Part shown: piece after piece, positions 56,270 to 64,000 of the stretch
How positions within the stretch are numbered: the stretch's first letter is position 1
Layout of the letters: the number at the start of each line of letters is the position of its first letter
Assembly (NCBI GenBank): GCA_034440635.1
Contig: JAOTON010001820.1
Coordinates: 1,918,501 to 1,982,500, forward strand
DNA from: Lepas anatifera
Taxonomy: Eukaryota; Arthropoda; Thecostraca; Lepadidae
Reading direction: 5' to 3'
DNA length: 64,000 bases
Translations under genes and position numbers: made by a program
Notes under the pieces: model-generated
What the model was told of the DNA's origin: nothing
The model's database searches: none
Seen by the model: the letters and a program-made list of their open reading frames with translations, nothing else

Positions 56270-57221
56270 TGTTGTCTGTTCTGAGGACTGGTATCAGATA
56301 CTTGAAACTTGCAGGGATGAAAGGCAGGAACCCATAAAAAATCCCGACGGCTGCAGATTTTCGAATTTTGCAAAAACTTTTCCAAAATTTTGGATTATAT
56401 TTTTATAAACTTTTATTTTTCTATTTTTCTATTTTTAGTCTACAGCTCTCAAACTTACACTCTTTTACACACAATCAATTACCAGTTGTTGCCCAAAGTT
56501 TGAAGCGAAAAATCCAAATTTGTACTTCCAAAATGATTTTTTGAAACTTCTACCTCCAACTTGTAGTGAAATGCATTACCAAAGTTATAGGTTCGAAATA
56601 TCTGAAGATATGATGCTAGGTGTTCCAAACTGGATTTTTACAGACAGAATGGACTGTGCATTACTGCATAGACACTAAACTGAACCAAAAGCATAATTTT
56701 GAAGGTCAGTTTTGGCCCTTTTTCCAAAACATTGCAATTATGGCCTAAAACTTTAAAACCATATAACTTTCAAAATTCTGGAAATTTTTGAACGCAGTTT
56801 TCTTTGTTGAGATGGGTATTGTCATTACAACAACATATTCTAAATGCAAGTTTCTGAGTTAATGGGAAATATTTTTCTGCAAAAAATACAATATTTTTTG
56901 TTTTTTTGGGAATTTAGGACTACATATTTCCAAATTTTCTTTTCGAAATTGGTACCAAAAAAGCCCGGCTCAAGATCTACAACCGTCTGCCTGACCATAC
57001 CCGCGCGTCTCCCATAGGTTTTGAGCTGTATGATGATAAAGACTGAATTTGATGCGGTTTTCATAGGTTGTAATAGATTCATCACGTGATAAAGTGCCTT
57101 TATACTTAACTGAAATCTATGGCTCTCTCTATACTTGTAGTATGGGAGATTATGAGCTCTGCCGTTTTTGTTTCATGACGCTCCGATGACTAGTTCGCTA
57201 CTGAGGGCCAAAATACTTCTG

Positions 57222-57494
57222 TCACCTTTTTCCCGCAGCAGGAGTGACGTCATTCTGCCCTTCTTGCATGGAGCTTGTGTTCTGCGGCGGTAGGCTGCAG
57301 CCGGTGAATGCGTGCAAGAAAGGCATAACATTTCTATCCGAGTGCATGCAGCGGATCACTCGGCCGGCCGGTTGGCGGCCGTTCGGTAGGGTCCCGCTCG
57401 CGGTGGCGACTTGCGACGAATAAAGAACAAAATGGTGGTCAGGAACTGGTATGCTTGTTTGGTTTGTTGTGATTTGTTCTTTATGGGTGCCCAA
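57222..57494 (-). CDS. Open frame of 90 codons repeated in units 1 and 2; uncertain
   Basis: The frame is preserved with no amino-acid change in unit 2 (60790-61062). It contains NVMPFLHAFTGCSLPP. The piece LHAFTGC resembles a motif (H-A-x-T-G-C-D-T) seen in some uncharacterised transposon-associated proteins, but the following residues do not fit. The plus strand here is GC-rich and has a perfect 12-bp inverted repeat (ATAAAGAACAAA/TTTGTTCTTTAT, about 57420-57484). Preservation between units may reflect recent duplication rather than selection. I am not confident that it is coding. Confidence 0.2.
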   Translation of the reverse strand: MGTHKEQITTNQTSIPVPDHHFVLYSSQVATASGTLPNGRQPAGRVIRCMHSDRNVMPFLHAFTGCSLPPQNTSSMQEGQNDVTPAAGKR

Positions 57495-57651
57495 ATCTTA
57501 CTGTGTATGTGTGTGATACGTACGGTAAAAAGTGATGTGTTTCATGAGAGAGATAAGAGAGGCCCCACCACTTAAACCTTCGGGCTCTTGCGTCAATCTC
57601 TTTGTTATACCCGTCATATTGTTTCCGTCCAATAAAATTTTATCATCTATC

Positions 57652-58130
57652 CATAGGCGGATCCAGAATTGCCGATCGGAGGGGGGCACCTCCGGGTGGG
57701 GGGCCATCCGGACCAGGGGGACGCCACTTTTGACCGGTAAAACCTATCAGGTGGGGCTAAGGAGCTCAAGCATAGGCGGATCCAGGACATCAGTACAGGT
57801 ATTGGGCTAAAGAGCTCGGGCATAGGCGGATCCATGACATCAGTAAGGTGGTGGGGCTAAGGACCTCGCGCATAGGCGGATCCAGGACATTAGTACGGGG
57901 GTGGGGCTAAGGAGCATAGGCGGACCCAGGACATCAGTGCCGGGATGGGCCTAAGGTGCTCGATCATAGGCGGATCCAGGACATAAGTTCAGGGGTGGGG
58001 CTAAGGAGCTCAAGCATAGCCGGATCCAGGACATCAGTACGGAGGTAGGGCTAAGGAGCTCGAGCATAGGCGGATCCAGGACATCAGTATGGGGGAGAGG
58101 CTCGAGTAAAGGCGGATCAAATATTTCCGA
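57652..58130. repeat. ~50-60-bp minisatellite, core GCATAGGCGGATCCAGGACA
   Basis: About eight units (core plus TCAGTACGGGGGTGGGGCTA and AGGAGCTCGA). The unit head CATAGGCGGATCCAG is also the apparent left end of the surrounding family I-like block. Its inverse (TCCGCCTATG) lies at 58424-58436, so the repeat seems to have grown from a transposon tip. Confidence 0.85.
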
Positions 58131-58599
58131 GAGGGGAGAAATCGTCCGGGGGAAGGGGTGTAATCCGGAACCGGAGGGCCTCACTTTTGACCGGCAAAAT
58201 CTATCAAGTGGACGCAAAATCCTTCCGATGGGCGCAGATATTCGTATCTTAGGGGGTGGGCAGTGGCATTTCAAGCGGCGCCATCAAATGTCTAAGGGGG
58301 CGCCGTGGCCATTTCAAGGGGCGCCGAGGGTCGATCAAGGGGGCACGTGCCCCTATACCCCCTCCCCCCACCACCCTGAATTCACCTATTCTTTTGGCAT
58401 CCTGATCATTGCTTTGAAACATCCTCCGCCTATGCCATAGCTGTAGGATTTTTCACATGGGGGATTAAGCCCCCTAGCCTCGCCCCTTGTATCCGCCCCC
58501 GTGTTTAGACATATAAATGATACATAAATCTCGTTGCATTCTGTTCCATGTTATCCAACCATACCAATGAGTGACAATCGGTCATGCAGATTTCGAATG

Positions 58600-59330
58600 T
58601 GGTCTTCAGGTCAATGAAAGGTTACTGCACATGCGCAGTGAAACTAAGTGTAACAGAGGCCATCTCAGCAACCTACGGGTCGATTTCCTTGAAATTTTGT
58701 GAACAAGATAATTACACGGAATAAAAACAAAAAATTTCAAATTGAAGTTGCACTGTTCTGTGCATGCGCAGTAGAAATTATCAAATTAAGCCTTAAAGTT
58801 GAGGATATTTCAGAGGAGAAAATAAACCAAGGAGAGCCAACATGCTTAAATTTAGCATAAACTTTTTGTCACCCTTGATAACAAAGGTCAGTGCGCATGC
58901 GCATTAGATATTATGGTCATTGAGGCTATCTCGGGAGCCAATCGACCGATTTTGCTCAAACTTTGCGAGTAAAAGCAGAATACTATCTGCTAATCCCAAT
59001 TGGCGGCATTATGACGGTGTACTATGCTGCACATGCACTGTAGGAATTCTAAGGAATAATAGGCTATAAGGGATAATTTAGACCAGGAGACAAACATACA
59101 GCATACCAACATGCTTCAGCCAATTATAACGGTATCTTCGCTCTCATTCACTGCAGACGTTACTGCTCATGCTGACTAGGGACATAGGGTTACCGAAGCT
59201 AACTCGGTAACAAATAGGCTGCATTGGGTGAAAATATGCAGGTATAGGTGAAATACAGTCGGCAAACCCATCATAGTTTATATTGTGTCTCCTTTCTTCT
59301 GGTCATGCCCGGTCTTTGCTTAACAAAACA
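58600..59330. repeat. ~135-bp degenerate subrepeats with TGCGCATGCGCA-like cores
   Basis: GCACATGCGCAGTG (58628), GTGCATGCGCAGTAG (58755), GTGCGCATGCGCATTA (58893), GCACATGCACTG (59029) and GCTCATGCTGACTA (59167) recur every 130-145 bp, getting weaker to the right. The text between cores also repeats (CATCTCAGCAACC, TATCTCGGGAGCC, AACTCGGTAACAA; then TTGAAATTTTGTGAACAAG and TCAAACTTTGCGAGTAAAAG). The same set lies at 62190-62900 in unit 2. Confidence 0.75.
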
Positions 59331-61217
59331 AACATTATACGTGTGTTGTTTATTTTTGTGATGACATTAACAGAGGGCAAACGTGGCACAGTGTGCAGAG
59401 ACATGCTAATTTAGGAGAACATGGGCTTACACAGGGGATTGAATGAACTCATAATGAGAAAACAAGACCTAAAGTCCCAACATTGCGTTGGGATAAGTAT
59501 CATACTGCTGAAAACACTGGCCTGTCAATCGAACTGTTTGCCTAACGTACATTGTCACCGGCTTCTCCTGCGCCGGAGCGGCACTTGCCGAGGCCGTAGG
59601 CCGGGGTTGTCAGAAGCCGGTGACGAACGAAGTAAGAAACGGCTTCTATTCTGACAGTTTTTCCGGTCTCGTCGTGTCTGTCAGAAGCCGGTGACGAACG
59701 AAGTAAGAAACGGCTTCTATCCTGACAGTTTTTCCGGTCTCGTCGTGTCAGAAGCCGGTGACGAACGAAGTGAGAAACGGCTTCTATACTGACAGTTTTT
59801 CGTTCTCTGTTGTCCGTAGTAGTAGTAGTAGTAGTAGTTGTTGTCTGTTCTGAGGACTGGTATCAGATACTTGAAACTTGCAGGGATGAAAGGCAGGAAC
59901 CCATAAAAAATCCCGACGGCTGCAGATTTTCGAATTTTGCAAAAACTTTTCCAAAATTTTGGATTATATTTTTATAAACTTTTATTTTTCTATTTTTCTA
60001 TTTTTAGTCTACAGCTCTCAAACTTACACTCTTTTACACACAATCAATTACCAGTTGTTGCCCAAAGTTTGAAGCGAAAAATCCAAATTTGTACTTCCAA
60101 AATGATTTTTTGAAACTTTTACCTCCAACTTGTAGTGAAATGCATTACCAAAGTTATAGGTTCGAAATATCTGAAGATATGATGCTAGGTGTTCCAAACT
60201 GGATTTTTACAGACAGAATGGACTGTGCATTACTGCATAGACACTAAACTGAACCAAAAGCACAATTTTGAAGGTCAGTTTTGGCCCTTTTTCCAAAACA
60301 TTGCGATTATGGCCTAAAACTTTAAAACCATATAACTTTCAAAATTCTGGAAATTTTTGAACGCAGTTTTCTTTGTTGAGATGGGTATTGTCATTACAAC
60401 AACATATTCTAAATGCAAGGTTCTGAGTTAATGGGAAATATTTTTCTGCAAAAATACAATTTTTTTGTTTTTTTGGGAATTTAGGACTACATATTTCCAA
60501 ATTTTCTTTTCGAAATTGGTACCAAAAAAAGCCCGGCTCAAGATCTACAACTGTCTGCCTGACCATACCCGCGCGTCTCCCATAGGTTTTGAGCTGTATG
60601 ATGATAAAGACTGAATTTGATGCGGTTTTCATAGGTTGTAATAGATTCATCACGTGATAAAGTGCCTTTATACTTAACTGAAATCTATGGCTCTCTCTAT
60701 ACTTGTAGTATGGGAGATTATGAGCTCTGCCGTTTTTGTTTCATGACGCTCCGATGACTAGTTCGCTACTGAGGGCCAAAATACTTCTGTCACCTTTTTC
60801 CCGCAGCAGGAGTGACGTCATTTTGCCCTTCTTGCATGGAGCTTGTGTTCTGCGGCGGTAGGCTGCAGCCGGTGAATGCGTGCAAGAAAGGCATAACATT
60901 TCTATCCGAGTGCATGCAGCGGATCACTCGGCCGGCCGGTTGGCGGCCGTTCGGTAGGGTCCCGCTCGCGGTGGCGACTTGCGACGAATAAAGAACAAAA
61001 TGGTGGTCAGGAACTGGTATGCTTGTTTGGTTTGTTGTGATTTGTTCTTTATGGGTGCCCAAATCTTACTGTGTATGTGTGTGATACGTACGGTAAAAAG
61101 TGATGTGTTTCATGAGAGAGATAAGAGAGGCCCCACCACTTAAACCTTCGGGCTCTTGCGTCAATCTCTTTGTTATACCCGTCATATTGTTTCCGTCCAA
61201 TAAAATTTTATCATCTA

Positions 61218-61690
61218 TCCATAGGCGGATCCAGAATTGCCGATCGGAGCGGGGCACCTCCGGGTGGGGGCCATCCGGACCAGGGGGACGCCACTTTTGA
61301 CCGGTAAAACCTATCAGGTGGGGCTAAGGAGCTCAAGCATAGGCGGATCCAGGACATCAGTACAGGTATTGGGCTAAAGAGCTCGGGCATAGGCGGATCC
61401 ATGACATCAGTAAGGTGGTGGGGCTAAGGACCTCGCGCATAGGCGGATCCAGGACATTAGTACGGGGGTGGGGCTAAGGAGCATAGGCGGACCCAGGACA
61501 TCAGTGCCGGGATGGGCCTAAGGTGCTCGATCATAGGCGGATCCAGGACATAAGTTCAGGGGTGGGGCTAAGGAGCTCAAGCATAGCCGGATCCAGGACA
61601 TCAGTACGGAGGTAGGGCTAAGGAGCTCGAGCATAGGCGGATCCAGGACATCAGTATGGGGGAGGGGCTCGAGTAAAGGCGGATCAAATA
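61218..61690. repeat. ~50-60-bp minisatellite in unit 2
   Basis: The same array as 57652-58130, with the same unit number and the same variant order as far as I can read. Confidence 0.85.
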
Positions 61691-62169
61691 TTTCCGAGAG
61701 GGGAGAAATCGTCCGGGGGGAAGGGGTGTAATCCGGAACCGGAGGGCCTCACTTTTGACCGGCAAAATCTATCAAGTGGACGCAAAATCCTTCCGATGGG
61801 CGCAGATATTCGTATCTTAGGGGGTGGGCAGTGGCATTTCAAGCGGCGCCATCAAATGTCTAAGGGGGCGCCGTGGCCATTTCAAGGGGCGCCGAGGGTC
61901 GATCAAGGGGGCACGTGCCCCCTATACCCCCTCCCCCACCACCCTGAATTCACCTATTCTTTTGGCATCCTGATCATTGCTTTGAAACATCCTCCGCCTA
62001 TGCCATAGCTGTAGGATTTTTCACATGGGGGATTAAGCCCCTAGCCTCGCCCCTTGTATCCGCCCCCGTGTTTAGACATATAAATGATACATAAATCTCG
62101 TTGCATTCTGTTCCATGTTATCCAACCATACCAATGAGTGACAATCGGTCATGCAGATTTCGAATGTGG

Positions 62170-62900
62170 TCTTCAGGTCAATGAAAGGTTACTGCACATG
62201 CGCAGTGAAACTAAGTGTAACAGAGGCCATCTCAGCAACCTACGGGTCGATTTCCTTGAAATTTTGTGAACAAGATAATTACACGGAATAAAAACAAAAA
62301 ATTTCAAATTGAAGTTGCACTGTTCTGTGCATGCGCAGTAGAAATTATCAAATTAAGCCTTAAAGTTGAGGATATTTCAGAGGAGAAAATAAACCAAGGA
62401 GAGCCAACATGCTTAAATTTAGCATAAACTTTTTGTCACCCTTGATAACAAAGGTCAGTGCGCATGCGCATTAGATATTATGGTCATTGAGGCTATCTCG
62501 GGAGCCAATCGACCGATTTTGCTCAAACTTTGCGAGTAAAAGCAGAATACTATCTGCTAATCCCAATTGGCGGCATTATGACGGTGTACTATGCTGCACA
62601 TGCACTGTAGGAATTCTAAGGAATAATAGGCTATAAGGGATAATTTAGACCAGGAGACAAACATACAGCATACCAACATGCTTCAGCCAATTATAACGGT
62701 ATCTTCGCTCTCATTCACTGCAGACGTTACTGCTCATGCTGACTAGGACATAGGGTTACCGAAGCTAACTCGGTAACAAATAGGCTGCATTGGGTGAAAA
62801 TATGCAGGTATAGGTGAAATACAGTCGGCAAACCCATCATAGTTTATATTGTGTCTCCTTTCTTCTGGTCATGCCCGGTCTTTGCTTAACAAAACAAACA
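62170..62900. repeat. ~135-bp degenerate subrepeats in unit 2
   Basis: Copy of the subrepeats at 58600-59330, with the TGCGCATGCGCA-like cores at 62194, 62322 and 62459 and weaker ones after. Confidence 0.75.
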
Positions 62901-63173
62901 TTATACGTGTGTTGTTTATTTTTGTGATGACATTAACAGAGGGCAAACGTGGCACAGTGTGCAGAGACATGCTAATTTAGGAGAACATGGGCTTACACAG
63001 GGGATTGAATGAACTCATAATGAGAAAACAAGACCTAAAGTCCCAACATTGCGTTGGGATAAGTATCATACTGCTGAAAACACTGGCCTGTCAATCGAAC
63101 TGTTTGCCTAACGTACATTGTCACCGGCTTCTCCTGCGCCGGAGCGGCACTTGCCGAGGCCGTAGGCCGAGGT

Positions 63174-64000
63174 TGTCAGAAGCCGGTGACGAACGAAGTA
63201 AGAAACGGCTTCTATTCTGACAGTTTTTCCGGTCTCGTCGTGTCTGTCAGAAGCCGATGACGAACGAAGTAAGAAACGGCTTCTATTCTGACAGTTTTTC
63301 CGGTCTCGTCGTGTCAGAAGCCGGTGACGAACGAAGTGAGAAACGGCTTCTATACTGACAGTTTTTCGTTCTCTGTTGTCCGTAGTAGTAGTAGTAGTAG
63401 TAGTTGTTGTCTGTTCTGAGGACTGGTATCAGATACTTGAAACTTGCAGGGATGAAAGGCAGGAACCCATAAAAAATCCCGACGGCTGCAGATTTTCGAA
63501 TTTTGCAAAAACTTTTCCAAAATTTTGGATTATATTTTTATAAACTTTTATTTTTATTTTTCTATTTTTAGTCTACAGCTCTCAAACTTACACTCTTTTA
63601 CACACAATCAATTACCAGTTGTTGCTCAAAGTTTGAAGCAAAAAATCCAGATTTGTACTTCCAAAATGATTTTTTGAATCTTTTACCTCCAACTTGTAGT
63701 GAAATGCATTTTCAAAGTTATAAGTTCGAAATATCTGAAGATATGGTGCTAGGTGTTCCAAACTGGATTTTTACAGACAGAATGGACTGTGCATTACTGC
63801 ATAGACACTAAACTGAACCAAAAGTATAATTTTGAAGGTCAGTTTTGGCCCTTTTTCCAAAACATTGCAATTATGGCCTAAAACTTTAAAACCATATAAC
63901 TTTCAAAATTCTGGACATTTTTGAACGCAGTTTTTTTGTTGAGATGGGTATTGTCATTACAACAACATATTCTAAATGCAAATTTCTGAGTTAATGGGAA
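63174..64000. repeat. Tandem 3.57-kb repeat, unit 3 (cut by window edge)
   Basis: Starts with the same three hairpin repeats and seven TAG triplets, and continues the AT-rich block to the window end. It is slightly more diverged from units 1 and 2 than they are from each other (for example around 63620-63750). Confidence 0.9.

Larger units (their letters stand above)
59608..63173. repeat. Tandem 3.57-kb repeat, unit 2
   Basis: Same order as unit 1 but with three hairpin repeats (59608, 59679, 59746) and only seven TAG triplets. Differences from unit 1 are scattered single bases and homopolymer lengths. Confidence 0.92.

Overview
This window is eukaryotic, almost certainly from a large, repeat-rich invertebrate animal genome. 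The evidence is tRNA-derived SINEs with target-site duplications, degraded LINE reverse transcriptase/RNase H/endonuclease fragments, long minisatellites and microsatellites, and a near absence of host coding sequence. I cannot name the species. No complete protein-coding gene is visible. The best host-like coding sequence is one possible exon (31396-31570) with a helix-turn-helix of the psq type. Nearly all long open frames are by-products of tandem repeats or fragments of dead retrotransposons. || Layout. 1-1270: decayed LINE endonuclease fragment on the minus strand, running off the left edge. 1370-1570: isolated GC-rich island. 3100-5210: broken Ingi-like LINE (RT, thumb, RNase H) on the plus strand, meeting a second LINE RNase H fragment on the minus strand at a 15-bp perfect palindrome. 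5476-5923 and five further places: ~450-bp TTAA-flanked inverted-repeat element, family A. 7524-11110: triple nest of TTAA elements (E1 containing B1 containing B2), then element G1. 14345-16395: an E element interrupted by a GC-ended inverted-repeat transposon and a small MITE. 16435-19990: very long degenerate GGTCTCA-type minisatellite. 21506-22335: 30-bp minisatellite. 22576-23593: element G2. 25425-30950: ~5.5-kb element with long inverted arms, one arm carrying a TTAA insertion whose empty site survives in the other arm. 31396-32105: possible psq exon, then a MITE with a SINE inside. 32670-37093: chain of TTAA elements (E2, B3 with C nested, D2, A3). 37200-44660: mostly unrecognised sequence with TA and TC microsatellites and small MITEs. 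44664-52125: TTAA elements A4, B4 and A5 between two more degenerate minisatellites. 52230-55133: second TTAA cluster (F containing E3, then B5 containing B6). 55768-64000: 3.57-kb tandem duplication, more than two copies, bounded by hairpin repeats and a (TAG)n tract. || Main theme. A related set of non-coding, 0.45-1.2-kb, TTAA-flanked elements (families A to G) dominates the window. Families B, E and G share a CACGCG-type tip. B, D, E, F and G are packed with AGGTCA/TGACCT motifs, which match nuclear-receptor half-sites. The right ends carry a second copy of the tip motif 25-40 bp inside. The elements repeatedly insert into each other and directly beside each other, so several neighbours share one TTAA. 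Mobilisation would need a TTAA-specific transposase (piggyBac or Kolobok type) encoded elsewhere; none is seen here. The combination of self-nesting, dense receptor half-sites, strong GC hairpins near the ends and doubled terminal motifs is the most unusual feature of the window.
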